Shown here one piece after another: positions 49,247-60,580 of a stretch of 64,000 bases of DNA. The stretch is from Streptomyces venezuelae. Lineage in GTDB: Bacteria; Actinomycetota; Actinomycetes; Streptomycetales; Streptomycetaceae. The notes under the pieces are model-generated. The model searched no databases and had not been told where the DNA came from. It saw nothing but the letters and a program-made list of their open reading frames with translations. How positions within the stretch are numbered: the stretch's first letter is position 1; each line of letters opens with the position of its first letter. The translations under genes and the position numbers were made by a program. Location of the stretch: assembly GCF_008642275.1 (NCBI RefSeq), contig NZ_CP029189.1:5430501-5494500 (forward strand), in the 5' to 3' direction.

Positions 49247-52200
49247 TCACACGGTGTCCGGCATCCGGCCGATCTGCACCAGGGACGTCCCCCGCCTGCG
49301 CGAGGCGAAGTAGGCCCGGCCCGGCGGCATCGGCCGCGGCCGCACCGTACCGACCAGGTCGCCCTCGGCCGGATCGCCGGACAGGACGATGCCCTGCGCG
49401 CCCAGCTCCTTGATCCTCTGCATGAACGACTCGTACATCGAGCGCGAGGCGCCCGCCGAGCTGCGCGCGATGATGAAGCGCACACCCGTGTCCCGGGCGA
49501 ACGGCAGGTACTCCACCAGCGGCGCCAGCGGGTTGCCCTGGCTCGTCGCCACCAGGTCGAAGTCGTCGATGATGATGAAGACGTCCGGGCCCGTCCACCA
49601 GCTGCGGTCGCGCAGCTGCTGCGGAGTGACGTCGGTCGGCGGCTGCCGCCGCGAGAACACCCCGCCCAGCGCCTCCATGTGCATCTGCAGGGAGCTCGCC
49701 ATCGGCGCGTACTCCAGCAGGTGCTCCTCCGGCAGTGCCCCGAGCAGGCTCCGCCGGTAGTCGCCCACGACCAGGCGCGCCTGGTCCGGGGTGTACCGCT
49801 CGGAGATCTGCTTGGCGATGAGCCGCAGCAGGTTCGTCTTGCCGGACTCGCTCTCACCGAAGACGAGGAGGAAGGGGTCGGTGTCGAAGTCGATGAACAC
49901 CGGCTCCAGAGCCGTCTCGTCGATGCCGATCGCGATGCCGCGGGAGGGGAACTCGCCGCCCTTGGGCAGCTGGTCCGAGTGGAGCAGCCGCGGCAGCAGC
50001 CGTACGCCCGGAGCCGCCTGCCCCGTCCAGTTCTGCTTCACGGCGTCCACGAACGCCGTCGTCGCCTCCGACAGGGTCCCCGCGTCGTGGGAGCCGTCGA
50101 TCCGGGGGAGCGCCCCCAGGAAATGCAGCTTCTCGGGCACCTGACCGCGACCCGGCATGCCCTGGGGGACGTTCGCCGCGACCTTCCGGTCGAACTCGGA
50201 GTCCATGGTGTCGCCGAGCCGCAGCTCCAGCCGGCCCAGCATCTGGTCCTTGAGCGCGGCCCGGACCTCCATGTACCGCGCCGCGGTGATCACCACGTGG
50301 ATGCCGTAGCCCAGACCACGGGCGGCGATGTCCGTGACGACCTCGTCCAGGCCCTCGTACTCGCCGCGGAAGTTGCCCCAGCCGTCGACGATCAGGAACA
50401 CGTCGCCGAACGGCTCGTGCGGCAGGTCGCCCGACGCCCGCCGGCGCCGGTAGGTGCCGATCGAGTCGATGTTGTTCGCGCGGAAGAACTCCTCACGGCG
50501 GTTGAGGATGCCCCCGACCTCCGCGACCGTACGCCGGACCCGCTCCGGGTCCAGGCGCGAGGCGATCCCGCCCACGTGCGGCAGCTCGGCGACCGCCGAC
50601 AGGCTGCCACCGCCGAAGTCCAGCCCGTAGAACTGCACCTCGCGCGGGGTGTGGGTGAGCGCGAACGAGGCGATCAGCGTCCGCATCAGCGTCGACTTGC
50701 CCGACTGCGGACCGCCGACCACCATCATGTGGCCCGCCGCACCCGAGAAGTCCCGGTACAGCACCTCGCGCCGCTGCTCGAACGGCTTGTCGATGAGGCC
50801 GAGCGGGACGACGAGACCGCCGGGCCGCGTGTACCCGTCGGCGTGCAGACCGCGCTCCGCGCTCGGCGACAGCGCCGGCAGCAGCTGGTCCAGCGGCGGG
50901 GCCTGGTCCAGCGGCGGCAGCCACACCTGGTGCGCCGGCACCCCCTGGCCCTCCAGCCGGCCCACGATCACGTCCAGCACCGTGTCGGCGAGCGCGTCGT
51001 CCTCCCGCGTCGACTGCGCGGCCAGATACGCCGGGTCCGGAGCCGCGTACACGACCGGCACCGGGGTCGCCGTGAACAGCGCGGGCCGCCGCTCCACCGG
51101 GAACTGCCCCACCGACAGGTCCGGCCCGCCCGAGCGGTAGGTGCCCGAGACGTACGCCGCCTTGAAGCGGGTCATCTCGTCCGTACCGAACTTCAGATAA
51201 CCCGAACCGGGCACCGACGGCAGGTGATACGCGTCCGGCACACCGATCGCGGTCCGCGACTCCGCCGCCGAGAAGGTCCGCAGACCGATCCGGTACGACA
51301 GGTACGTGTCCAGACCGCGCAGTTTGCCCTCCTCCAGGCGCTGCGAGGCCAGCAGCAGGTGCACACCCAGCGAACGGCCGATGCGGCCGATCTGGATGAA
51401 CATGTCGATGAAGTCCGGCTTCGCCGTCAGCAGCTCGCTGAACTCGTCGATGACCAGCACCAGCGACGCCAGCGGCTCCAGCGGGGCACCCGCCGCGCGG
51501 GCCTTCTCGTAGTCGTGGATGTTCGCGTAGTTGCCCGCCGAACGCAGCAGCTCCTGACGGCGCTGCAGCTCACCGCGGATCGAGTCGCCCATGCGGTCCA
51601 CGAGCGTGAGGTCGTCCGCGAGGTTGGTGATGACCGCCGCGACGTGCGGCATCTGCCCCATGCCCGTGAAGGTCGCACCACCCTTGAAGTCGGCGAGTAC
51701 GAAGTTCAGGGTCTCCGAGGTGTGCGTGACCGCCAGGCCCAGCACCAGCGTGCGCAGCAGCTCCGACTTGCCGGAACCGGTCGCGCCCACGCACAGACCG
51801 TGCGGACCCATGCCCTCCTGCGCGGCCTCCTTCAGGTCCAGCATGACCGGGGCGCCGTCCTCGCCGACACCGATCGGTACGCGCAGCCGCTCACCGGCCG
51901 ACCTCGGCCGCCAGGTCCGCGCGACGTCGACCGCGGCCGCGTCGCCCAGGTTCAGCAGATCGGTGAAGTCCAGATTGGCCAGCAGCGGCTCGTCGTCGTC
52001 CCCGCCGCCCGTGCGCATCGGCGCCAGCTGCCGGGCCAGCGCCTCAGCCGCGGGCAGCGACAGCGTGTCCGGCACGCCCTCGTACGCGACCCCCGCACCC
52101 GACTCCAGGCGCAGCCGGCCCGGCCGCACCACGACCGACAGCCCGCCGCGCTGCTCGTCCAGCTCGCCCGCGACCACCTCGACTATGGTCACGCCCTGCA

Positions 52201-53203
52201 GCCCCTCGGCCGCGGCGAACACCGAGTCCGGCGGCACCATGCCGCCGTCCAGCACGACCACCAGGTGCGGCTGGTCCAGCACCGGGGACACCTCGCGGCT
52301 GAACCGCGGCCGGCCGTCGAGCCGCGAGCCCAGCAGCCCCTCCAGCTCGACGAGGTCGTCGCCGAACAGCCGCTTCGTACCGGCCCCGTCGACCTGACCC
52401 GGAACCTGGGTGTGCGGCAGCCACTTCGTCCAGTCCCACGAGGGCACCGCACCCGGCGCCGCCACCACGGCCACCATCAGGTCCTCGGGGGAGTGCAGCG
52501 TCGCCAGCTGCGCCACCATCGCCCGCGCGGTACTGCGCGCGGACTCCGGCTCCCCGGACACCGTCACGTGGTAGAAGGCGCGGATCGACAACGCCATCGG
52601 CAGCCCGTCCAGCGAGGAGTGCACCCTCAGGAACCGCTGCATCGCGCCCGCGGTCAGCGGCTCCAGCTCGTCCACCGGCGCGGTGTCCGGCGCCACCAGC
52701 GGGGTCGCCAGACGCTGCGCGCCCAGCCCGAGCCGGGCCTGCCCGAAGTCCTGGTCGCCGACCCGCCGCTCCCACAGCCGGGAGCCCTCCGCCACCACCG
52801 ACCACAACTGCTCGGGGGCCGGGTGCAGATACAGCTGCGCGTCGCGCTGCGCCCGCGCCGTCCGCCGTACCTGACGACGCGTCTGCGCGAGGTACTTCAG
52901 GTAGTCCCGGCGCACATCGGCCATTTGCCCCTGCGTACCGCGCCGGTGGCGCACCAACTGGGCCACGACCATCGCCACCGTCGACACCAGCATCAGCACA
53001 CCCATGATGCGCATGAAGGGGGCCGCGCCCGGCATGAAGAAGAAGACGACGGAAGAGCCCATGCCGAGCATCGGCAGGAGCTGCATCAGCATGCTCTCCT
53101 GCTGCCCGCGCGGAAGTTCGGGCGGAGCTTCCAGCCGCAGCTCCTCCTCGGGAACCTCGGGCGGCAGGGACCGCGGCGGGCGTTTGACGACGATCTGGCT
53201 CAC
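49247..53203 (-). CDS. eccC: type VII secretion ATPase EccC
   Basis: The protein has 1318 residues from GTG 53203, giving the family start SQIVVKRPPRSLPPEVPEEE. Two membrane helices lie near residues 45-90 (MLGMGSSVVFFFMPG and MRIMGVLMLVSTVAMVVAQL). Three FtsK/SpoIIIE ATPase domains follow, with P-loop lysines K479 (GATGSGKSE), K836 (GGPQSGKST) and K1122 (GESESGKTN). EccC is the motor that recognises Esx dimers and drives export. It is a single unsplit chain, unlike mycobacterial EccCa/EccCb of ESX-1. It diverges from eccD. Confidence 0.97.
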   Translation of the reverse strand: MSQIVVKRPPRSLPPEVPEEELRLEAPPELPRGQQESMLMQLLPMLGMGSSVVFFFMPGAAPFMRIMGVLMLVSTVAMVVAQLVRHRRGTQGQMADVRRDYLKYLAQTRRQVRRTARAQRDAQLYLHPAPEQLWSVVAEGSRLWERRVGDQDFGQARLGLGAQRLATPLVAPDTAPVDELEPLTAGAMQRFLRVHSSLDGLPMALSIRAFYHVTVSGEPESARSTARAMVAQLATLHSPEDLMVAVVAAPGAVPSWDWTKWLPHTQVPGQVDGAGTKRLFGDDLVELEGLLGSRLDGRPRFSREVSPVLDQPHLVVVLDGGMVPPDSVFAAAEGLQGVTIVEVVAGELDEQRGGLSVVVRPGRLRLESGAGVAYEGVPDTLSLPAAEALARQLAPMRTGGGDDDEPLLANLDFTDLLNLGDAAAVDVARTWRPRSAGERLRVPIGVGEDGAPVMLDLKEAAQEGMGPHGLCVGATGSGKSELLRTLVLGLAVTHTSETLNFVLADFKGGATFTGMGQMPHVAAVITNLADDLTLVDRMGDSIRGELQRRQELLRSAGNYANIHDYEKARAAGAPLEPLASLVLVIDEFSELLTAKPDFIDMFIQIGRIGRSLGVHLLLASQRLEEGKLRGLDTYLSYRIGLRTFSAAESRTAIGVPDAYHLPSVPGSGYLKFGTDEMTRFKAAYVSGTYRSGGPDLSVGQFPVERRPALFTATPVPVVYAAPDPAYLAAQSTREDDALADTVLDVIVGRLEGQGVPAHQVWLPPLDQAPPLDQLLPALSPSAERGLHADGYTRPGGLVVPLGLIDKPFEQRREVLYRDFSGAAGHMMVVGGPQSGKSTLMRTLIASFALTHTPREVQFYGLDFGGGSLSAVAELPHVGGIASRLDPERVRRTVAEVGGILNRREEFFRANNIDSIGTYRRRRASGDLPHEPFGDVFLIVDGWGNFRGEYEGLDEVVTDIAARGLGYGIHVVITAARYMEVRAALKDQMLGRLELRLGDTMDSEFDRKVAANVPQGMPGRGQVPEKLHFLGALPRIDGSHDAGTLSEATTAFVDAVKQNWTGQAAPGVRLLPRLLHSDQLPKGGEFPSRGIAIGIDETALEPVFIDFDTDPFLLVFGESESGKTNLLRLIAKQISERYTPDQARLVVGDYRRSLLGALPEEHLLEYAPMASSLQMHMEALGGVFSRRQPPTDVTPQQLRDRSWWTGPDVFIIIDDFDLVATSQGNPLAPLVEYLPFARDTGVRFIIARSSAGASRSMYESFMQRIKELGAQGIVLSGDPAEGDLVGTVRPRPMPPGRAYFASRRRGTSLVQIGRMPDTV

Positions 53204-53399
53204 CGGAGCATCAATCCCTCGAAAACGGACGGGACGTCGCAACCGGCGCCCCCAAGTCCCGGGCGCGAAGGGGGTCTCCCCCACGCGACGGTGATCCTAC
53301 TTGCCGACAGTCGGTCATAAGCCCGGTAGGGTGGCGCGCGCACTATGCGCATCCGCGAATCGTCCGCCGGTGCGAGCGCCAACCAGGGGGGTCACACAG

Positions 53400-54920
53400 G
53401 TGAGTACGGCCGCAGCGACGGGTTTCTGCAGGGTCACCGTCGTGGCCCCGGACAGCCGCATCGACGTCGCCCTCCCCGAGGACATCGCCGTCGCCGACGT
53501 CTACCCCGAGCTGCTGCGCCTCACCGGCCAGACCCAGCCGGTGGGCGCCCCGACCGGCTTCCACCTCGTACGCCGCTCCGGCACCGTCCTCGACGGCTCC
53601 CGGACCCTCGCCGCCCAGCAGGTCCTCGACGGCGAGGTGCTGAGCCTGCGCCCCTTCGCCGAGTCCCTGCCGCCCGCCGTCTTCGACGACGTGTCCGACG
53701 CCGTCGCCTCCGCCGTCGTCCGCGACCGGCACCGCTGGAGCGACGACATGCTGCGCGGCGCGGGCCTGGCCGGTGCCGCCGTGCTGTTCGTCATGCTGGG
53801 CTTCGTCCTCTGGTACGCCGACCCGCTGCGCCACGACATGCACGGCCTGCCCGGGATCATCGCGGGCGCCGTCGGCGTCCTGCTCACCGCCGTCGCCGGG
53901 GTGCGCGCCCGCGTCTACCGCGACCGGCTCTCCGCCGTCGCGCTCGGCCTCAGCGCCCTCCCGCACCTGATGATCGCCGGCTCCGGGATCATCGCCCCGG
54001 CCGTCGGCCAGGGCCCCGGGCGCCTGCAGTTCCTGCTCGGCTGCGTCTGCGCCCTGATCGCCTCCGTCGCCCTGGTCGCGCTCACCCCCAGTGGCGACGC
54101 CCCCTTCGTCGCGGCCACCTTCGTCGCCGCCACCGGCACCCTCGCCACCTTCGTGGCCATCGCCACCGAGGCCTCCGCCACCTACACCGCCGCCGTCTGC
54201 GCCCCCGTCGCCATCGGCCTCGTCGCCTTCCTCCCCGGCCTCTCCGCCCGCTTCGCCCGCCTGCCCATCGGCTACAGCGCACCGCAGAGCGCGGTCGACG
54301 AGTACGTCGACTACGCGGTGACCCCGGACCGCTACGACTCCGAGCCGTACGGTGACCAGAGCGGCTCCGACCAGCACGAGCCGGGCTCCGCCCCGCTCGA
54401 CGCCGAGGCCATCGCCGCCCAGGCCCGCCGCGGCCACGAGATGCTGCTCGGCCTGGTCGGCGGCTGCGCCGCGGTCGCCGTCGGCGCCGCCGCCGTCCTC
54501 GGCTTCTCCGAGAACACCTGGGGCCGCCTGCTGGCGCTCGCCACCGGCCTCGCCATGCTGCTGCGCGCCCGCCTCTTCCGCTACACCTCCCAGGTGGTCT
54601 GCGCCCTGACCGCCGGCCTCGCCGCCATCGCCCTGCTGATCCTCGGCATGGCCCTGCACCCGCCGACCGACCTGCTCGAAGCCCTCCTGCTGAAGCACGA
54701 CAGCAGCGGCCTGGACCTCCGTACGATCTGGCTGACCGCCGCCGTCGCCGCAGGCGCGGCCCTCCTCGCGGGAATTGCGCTTGTCATCCCCCGCAAGGGC
54801 CTGTCACCCTTCTGGGGAAGGCTGCTCGACCTCACCGAGGCGGCGGTCCTGCTCAGCCTGGTGCCCCTTGCCCTGGCCGTGCTGGACGTCTACTCCCGGG
54901 CCCGCGCTCTCACCAGCTGA
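53400..54920 (+). CDS. eccD: type VII secretion membrane protein EccD
   Basis: The protein has 506 residues from GTG 53400. An N-terminal ubiquitin-like domain ([30 protein letters not shown] to about residue 90) is followed by about eleven membrane helices, for example [16 protein letters not shown] and [15 protein letters not shown] cytosolic loop rich in acidic residues lies near the middle ([17 protein letters not shown]). EccD builds the membrane pore with EccB, EccC and EccE. The 196-base gap to eccC holds divergent promoters. Confidence 0.95.
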   Translation: MSTAAATGFCRVTVVAPDSRIDVALPEDIAVADVYPELLRLTGQTQPVGAPTGFHLVRRSGTVLDGSRTLAAQQVLDGEVLSLRPFAESLPPAVFDDVSDAVASAVVRDRHRWSDDMLRGAGLAGAAVLFVMLGFVLWYADPLRHDMHGLPGIIAGAVGVLLTAVAGVRARVYRDRLSAVALGLSALPHLMIAGSGIIAPAVGQGPGRLQFLLGCVCALIASVALVALTPSGDAPFVAATFVAATGTLATFVAIATEASATYTAAVCAPVAIGLVAFLPGLSARFARLPIGYSAPQSAVDEYVDYAVTPDRYDSEPYGDQSGSDQHEPGSAPLDAEAIAAQARRGHEMLLGLVGGCAAVAVGAAAVLGFSENTWGRLLALATGLAMLLRARLFRYTSQVVCALTAGLAAIALLILGMALHPPTDLLEALLLKHDSSGLDLRTIWLTAAVAAGAALLAGIALVIPRKGLSPFWGRLLDLTEAAVLLSLVPLALAVLDVYSRARALTS

Positions 54921-55104
54921 GACGTCGCGTCCCGGCAGCCTGGTACGCTGTGTGACGGCCGTTTGTGTACGCGTCCCCCGGATCCTGATCCCAAGGGTCT
55001 GTGGACTGCGCTCAGCGGACCCCGCCTCCCGAGTAACGGAAGCTCCCCAGAGACTCAGACCTGGGGCACTCGGTGGCAACGAAGACCTAAAACGAGGAGT
55101 ACGC

Positions 55105-55392
55105 GTGCCGCTCGACGCCGCTACGAAGAAGCAGATCATCACCGAGTTCGGTGCCAAGGAGGGCGACACCGGCTCCCCCGAGGTCCAGGTCGCGATGCTC
55201 TCCCGCCGCATCTCGGACCTGACCGAGCACCTCAAGACGCACAAGCACGACCACCACTCCCGTCGTGGTCTGCTGATCCTGGTCGGCCAGCGTCGCCGCC
55301 TGCTGCAGTACCTGGCCAAGAAGGACATCCAGCGCTTCCGTACGCTGGTCGAGCGCCTCGGCATCCGCCGCGGTGCGGCCGGCGCCAAGTAA
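55105..55392 (+). CDS. rpsO: 30S ribosomal protein S15
   Basis: The protein has 95 residues from GTG 55105, five bases after GAGGAG. The family segments [35 protein letters not shown] and [12 protein letters not shown] are complete. S15 binds 16S rRNA early in 30S assembly. A 184-base leader precedes it, and a hairpin follows before pnp, the usual rpsO-pnp arrangement. Confidence 0.98.
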   Translation: MPLDAATKKQIITEFGAKEGDTGSPEVQVAMLSRRISDLTEHLKTHKHDHHSRRGLLILVGQRRRLLQYLAKKDIQRFRTLVERLGIRRGAAGAK

Positions 55393-55401
55393 GACGCCGT
55401 G

Positions 55402-55437
55402 AAGGGAGCGGTTCCCGCATCAGGGGGCCGCTCCCTT
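55402..55437 (+). terminator. hairpin between rpsO and pnp
   Basis: AAGGGAGCGG (55402-55411) and CCGCTCCCTT (55428-55437) form a perfect 10-bp stem with a 16-base loop, followed by TGC. In other streptomycetes a hairpin here is known to be processed by RNase III; it may also terminate part of rpsO transcription. Confidence 0.75.
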
Positions 55438-55699
55438 TGCTGTACGTGCGGACAGGACCGGACCCTTTGTAGTCTGGAACGGACGCACGCGTGCGCGTCC
55501 GAGGAAAACGCGCACAACTGAAGAGGAGGAGCGCCCTCCCACGCCGCCGGTCCTCGGTAGTGGCAGCCGGAATGCCCCCAGGGGGCAACGAACCGGATGC
55601 TTCGATCGAAGACCGGCCCGCACGCCAGGAGCGCTTCTCCGCAACCGTCCACCGCCACACGGGCGGCGGACGGAGACGACGAAAATGGAGAAAACGCTA
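55438..55699 (+). promoter_or_regulatory. pnp leader region
   Basis: This is the rest of the 307-base rpsO-pnp gap. TAGTCT at 55470-55475 is a possible -10 with only a weak -35 (TGCGGA at 55447). Just after it GGACGCACGC and GTGCGCGTCC (55481-55500) form an imperfect hairpin. I see no coding sequence in the gap. A separate pnp promoter is expected from work on S. coelicolor. Confidence 0.45.
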
Positions 55700-57922
55700 G
55701 TGGAGAACGAGACCCACTACGCCGAGGCCGTCATTGACAACGGTTCCTTCGGCACCCGCACCATCCGCTTCGAGACGGGCCGTCTGGCCCGCCAGGCCGC
55801 CGGCTCCGCCGTTGCCTACCTGGACGACGACACGATGGTGCTGTCCGCCACCACCGCGTCGAAGAAGCCCAAGGACCAGCTCGACTTCTTCCCCCTGACG
55901 GTGGACGTCGAGGAGCGGCAGTACGCGGCCGGCAAGATCCCCGGCTCCTTCTTCCGCCGTGAGGGCCGCCCCTCCGAGGACGCGATCCTCACCTGCCGCC
56001 TGATCGACCGCCCGCTGCGCCCGTCCTTCAAGAAGGGCCTGCGCAACGAGATCCAGGTCGTCGCCACCGTCATGGCGCTCAACCCCGACCACCTGTACGA
56101 CGTCGTCGCGATCAACGCCGCGTCCGCGTCCACCCAGCTGGCCGGCCTGCCCTTCTCCGGCCCGATCGGCGGCGTTCGCGTCGCGCTGATCCGCGGCCAG
56201 TGGGTGGCGTTCCCGACGCACACCGAGCTTGAGGACGCCGTCTTCGACATGGTCGTCGCGGGCCGCGTCCTGGAGGACGGCGACGTCGCGATCATGATGG
56301 TCGAGGCCGAGGCCACCGAGAAGACCATCGCCCTCGTCAAGGGCGGCGCCGAGGCGCCGACCGAGGAGATCGTGGCCTCCGGCCTCGACGCCGCGAAGCC
56401 CTTCATCAAGGTCCTCTGCAAGGCCCAGTCCGACCTCGCCGCCAAGGCCGCGAAGCCCGAGGGCGAGTTCCCGGTCTTCCTGGACTACCAGGACGACGTG
56501 TACGAGGCCCTCGCGGCCGCCGTCAAGGGCGACCTCTCCCAGGCGCTGACCATCGCGGGCAAGCAGGACCGCGAGGCCGAGCTGGACCGCGTCAAGGAGA
56601 TCGCCGCCGAGAAGCTCCTCCCGGCCTTCGAGGGCCGCGAGAAGGAGATCTCCGCCGCCTACCGCAGCCTGACCAAGGCCCTGGTCCGCGAGCGCGTCAT
56701 CAAGGACAAGGTCCGCATCGACGGCCGCGGGCTCACGGACATCCGTACCCTCGCCGCCGAGGTCGAGGCCATCCCGCGCGTGCACGGCTCGGCGCTGTTC
56801 GAGCGTGGCGAGACCCAGATCCTGGGCGTCACCACCCTCAACATGCTCCGCATGGAGCAGCAGCTGGACACCCTCTCCCCGGTGACCCGCAAGCGCTACA
56901 TGCACAACTACAACTTCCCGCCGTACTCCGTCGGTGAGACCGGCCGCGTCGGTTCGCCGAAGCGCCGCGAGATCGGCCACGGCGCGCTCGCCGAGCGCGC
57001 GATCGTGCCCGTCCTCCCGACCCGCGAGGAGTTCCCCTACGCGATCCGTCAGGTGTCCGAGGCCCTCGGCTCCAACGGTTCGACGTCCATGGGCTCGGTC
57101 TGCGCCTCCACCATGTCGCTGCTGAACGCCGGTGTGCCCCTCAAGGCCCCCGTCGCCGGTATCGCCATGGGCCTGATCTCCCAGGAGATCGACGGCAAGA
57201 CCCACTACGTCGCCCTCACCGACATCCTCGGTGCGGAGGACGCCTTCGGCGACATGGACTTCAAGGTCGCCGGCACCAAGGAGTTCGTCACCGCGCTCCA
57301 GCTGGACACCAAGCTCGACGGCATCCCGGCCTCCGTCCTGGCCGCCGCCCTCAAGCAGGCCCGCGACGCCCGCCTCCACATCCTCGACGTGATGATGGAA
57401 GCGATCGACACGCCCGACGCGATGTCCCCGTTCGCCCCGCGGATCATCACCGTCAAGATCCCGGTGGACAAGATCGGTGAGGTCATCGGCCCCAAGGGCA
57501 AGATGATCAACCAGATCCAGGAGGACACCGGCGCCGAGATCACGATCGAGGACGACGGCACCATCTACATCGGTGCCGCCGACGGCCCGGCCGCCGAGGC
57601 CGCCCGCGCCACGATCAACTCGATCGCCAACCCGACCATGCCGGAGGTCGGCGAGCGCTACCTGGGTACGGTCGTCAAGACCACCACCTTCGGTGCCTTC
57701 GTCTCCCTGATGCCCGGCAAGGACGGCCTGCTGCACATCTCGCAGATCCGCAAGCTCGCCGGTGGCAAGCGCGTGGAGAACGTCGAGGACGTGCTCGCGG
57801 TCGGCACCAAGGTCCAGGTGGAGATCGCCGAGATCGACCAGCGCGGCAAGCTCTCCCTGATCCCCGTGATCGACGGCGAGGCCGCCGGTGACGACGCTGA
57901 CAAGGACGACTCCGACAAGTGA
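55700..57922 (+). CDS. pnp: polynucleotide phosphorylase (guanosine pentaphosphate synthetase-type)
   Basis: The enzyme has 740 residues from GTG 55700, giving the Streptomyces start [23 protein letters not shown] 55685 is in frame and adds five residues. Two RNase PH domains flank a helical domain, with [11 protein letters not shown] and [17 protein letters not shown] domain ([16 protein letters not shown]) and an S1 domain ([15 protein letters not shown]) follow. It degrades RNA 3' to 5' and adds tails; the Streptomyces enzyme was also described as guanosine pentaphosphate synthetase. Its stop overlaps the M16 peptidase start. Confidence 0.97.
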   Translation: MENETHYAEAVIDNGSFGTRTIRFETGRLARQAAGSAVAYLDDDTMVLSATTASKKPKDQLDFFPLTVDVEERQYAAGKIPGSFFRREGRPSEDAILTCRLIDRPLRPSFKKGLRNEIQVVATVMALNPDHLYDVVAINAASASTQLAGLPFSGPIGGVRVALIRGQWVAFPTHTELEDAVFDMVVAGRVLEDGDVAIMMVEAEATEKTIALVKGGAEAPTEEIVASGLDAAKPFIKVLCKAQSDLAAKAAKPEGEFPVFLDYQDDVYEALAAAVKGDLSQALTIAGKQDREAELDRVKEIAAEKLLPAFEGREKEISAAYRSLTKALVRERVIKDKVRIDGRGLTDIRTLAAEVEAIPRVHGSALFERGETQILGVTTLNMLRMEQQLDTLSPVTRKRYMHNYNFPPYSVGETGRVGSPKRREIGHGALAERAIVPVLPTREEFPYAIRQVSEALGSNGSTSMGSVCASTMSLLNAGVPLKAPVAGIAMGLISQEIDGKTHYVALTDILGAEDAFGDMDFKVAGTKEFVTALQLDTKLDGIPASVLAAALKQARDARLHILDVMMEAIDTPDAMSPFAPRIITVKIPVDKIGEVIGPKGKMINQIQEDTGAEITIEDDGTIYIGAADGPAAEAARATINSIANPTMPEVGERYLGTVVKTTTFGAFVSLMPGKDGLLHISQIRKLAGGKRVENVEDVLAVGTKVQVEIAEIDQRGKLSLIPVIDGEAAGDDADKDDSDK

Positions 57923-59298
57923 TGTCGCGTAGTTCCCGTGTGACGGCCCGCCCCTCTTCGGAGGGGCGGGCCGTCGCCCGTACCCAAACCCTCCTCAAGG
58001 GCAGCAACGGCATCGGCACCGTCCGGCGCACGGTCCTGCCCGGCGGACTGCGCATCGTCACCGAGACGCTGCCCTCCGTCCGCTCCGCCACCTTCGGCAT
58101 CTGGGCACACGTCGGCTCCCGTGACGAGACGCCCACGCTGAACGGCGCCACGCACTACCTGGAGCACCTCCTCTTCAAGGGCACCCACAAGCGCAGCGCC
58201 CTCGACATCTCCTCCGCGATCGACGCGGTCGGCGGCGAGATGAACGCCTTCACGGCGAAGGAGTACACCTGCTACTACGCCCGGGTGCTCGACACCGACC
58301 TGCCGCTGGCCATCGACGTGGTCTGCGACATGCTCACCGGCTCGCTGATCCGCGAGGAGGACGTCGACGCCGAGCGGGGCGTCATCCTCGAAGAGATCGC
58401 GATGACCGAGGACGACCCGGGCGACATGGTGCACGACCTGTTCGCGCAGACCATGTACGGGGACACCCCCCTGGGGCGCCCGGTCCTCGGCACCGTCGAC
58501 ACGATCAACGCCCTCGGCGCCGACCGGATCCGCCGCTTCTACAAGAAGCACTACGACCCGACGCACCTGGTCGTGGCCGCCGCCGGCAACGTCGACCACA
58601 ACAAGGTCGTACGCCAGGTGCGCGCCGCCTTCGAGAAGGCCGGCGCACTGACCCGCAGCGACGCCGAGCCGATCGGCCCGCGCACCGGCACCAAGCGCAT
58701 CCGCACCGCCGGCCGCGTCGACCTGGTGAACCGCAGGACCGAGCAGGCTCACGTGGTCCTCGGCATGCCCGGCCTCGCCCGTACCGACGAGCGCCGCTGG
58801 GCGCTGGGCGTGCTGAACACCGCCCTCGGCGGCGGCATGTCCTCGCGCCTCTTCCAGGAGGTCCGGGAGAAGCGCGGCCTCGCCTACAGCGTGTACTCGT
58901 ACACCTCGGGCTTCGCCGACACCGGGCTCTTCGGCGTGTACGCGGGCTGCCGCCCCAGCCAGGTGCACGACGTGCTCCGGATCTGCCGCGACGAGCTCGA
59001 CAAGGTCGCCACCGAGGGCCTCGGGGACGACGAGATCAAGCGGGCCGTCGGCCAGCTCTCCGGATCCACCGTCCTCGGCCTGGAGGACACCGGCGCGATC
59101 ATGAACCGCATCGGCAAGAGCGAGCTGTGCTGGGGCGACCAGATGTCGGTCGACGACATGCTGGCCCGTATCTCCGCCGTGACCCCGGACGACGTCCGCT
59201 CGGTCGCACAGGATGTACTGGACCAGCGGCCCTCGCTCGCGGTGATCGGCCCGCTGAAGGAGAAGCAGGCCGCCCGTCTCGACGAAGCGGTCGCCTAG
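57922..59298 (+). CDS. M16-family zinc metallopeptidase
   Basis: The 458-residue peptidase has the inverted zinc motif HxxEH as H78, E81 and H82 (HYLEHLLFKG). A downstream glutamate-rich segment (EEDVDAERGVILEEIAMTEDDP) supplies the third ligand region. It has the two M16 halves with REKRGLAYSVYSYTSGF in the second. The ATG at 57922 shares one base with the pnp stop; an adjacent GTG at 57919 is an alternative. It is coupled to pnp and lies 26 bases before dapB. Bacterial relatives degrade peptides or process small precursors; the substrate here is unknown. Confidence 0.92.
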   Translation: MSRSSRVTARPSSEGRAVARTQTLLKGSNGIGTVRRTVLPGGLRIVTETLPSVRSATFGIWAHVGSRDETPTLNGATHYLEHLLFKGTHKRSALDISSAIDAVGGEMNAFTAKEYTCYYARVLDTDLPLAIDVVCDMLTGSLIREEDVDAERGVILEEIAMTEDDPGDMVHDLFAQTMYGDTPLGRPVLGTVDTINALGADRIRRFYKKHYDPTHLVVAAAGNVDHNKVVRQVRAAFEKAGALTRSDAEPIGPRTGTKRIRTAGRVDLVNRRTEQAHVVLGMPGLARTDERRWALGVLNTALGGGMSSRLFQEVREKRGLAYSVYSYTSGFADTGLFGVYAGCRPSQVHDVLRICRDELDKVATEGLGDDEIKRAVGQLSGSTVLGLEDTGAIMNRIGKSELCWGDQMSVDDMLARISAVTPDDVRSVAQDVLDQRPSLAVIGPLKEKQAARLDEAVA

Positions 59299-59315
59299 TT
59301 CCGTACGGCAAGTAA

Positions 59316-60077
<762 letters not shown>

Positions 60078-60093
60078 CCGGACTGATTTCACG

Positions 60094-60546
60094 ATGCGCG
60101 CGAAGATCACGTACTTCATCACGGCCGCCGTCCTGGTGGTCTACTTCGTCCTGGTCGGCAGCCGGGGCCTGATGCTCATCCAGCACGGCACCTGGCTCAC
60201 CGTCACCTTCGGTGTGGCCGTGCTGATCCTGCCGGTCATCGGTGTCTGGTTCCTCTGGCAGAACACCCGGTTCGTCGCGCGGGCCAACCTCCTCGCGACC
60301 GAACTGGAGGCCGAGGGCGGGCTGCCCGTGGACGAGCTGGAGCGGGACACGTACGGGCGGATCCTGCGGGACTCCGCCGACGAGGTCTTCGCGCGCCGCA
60401 AGGCCGAGACCGAGGACGCGCCGGGGGACTGGCGCAGCTGGTTCCGGCTCGCCGTCGCCTACCACGACGCCCGGGACACCCCGCGGGCGCGCAAGGCGAT
60501 GCAGCGGGCGATCGCCCTGCACGACAGGAAGCCCGCACGGGTCTGA
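60094..60546 (+). CDS. membrane protein with TPR-like tail
   Basis: This is a 150-residue protein 16 bases after dapB. Two membrane helices fill residues 5-55 (TYFITAAVLVVYFVLVG and WLTVTFGVAVLILPVIGVWFLW). The cytosolic part ends in a helix pair, WRSWFRLAVAYHDARDTPRARKAMQRAI, that looks like one tetratricopeptide unit. It is conserved in position in streptomycetes as far as I recall, but no function is known to me. Confidence 0.8.
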   Translation: MRAKITYFITAAVLVVYFVLVGSRGLMLIQHGTWLTVTFGVAVLILPVIGVWFLWQNTRFVARANLLATELEAEGGLPVDELERDTYGRILRDSADEVFARRKAETEDAPGDWRSWFRLAVAYHDARDTPRARKAMQRAIALHDRKPARV

Positions 60547-60580
60547 TCCCCGTACGGGCTTCCAGGACGGTCCGCGCCGG

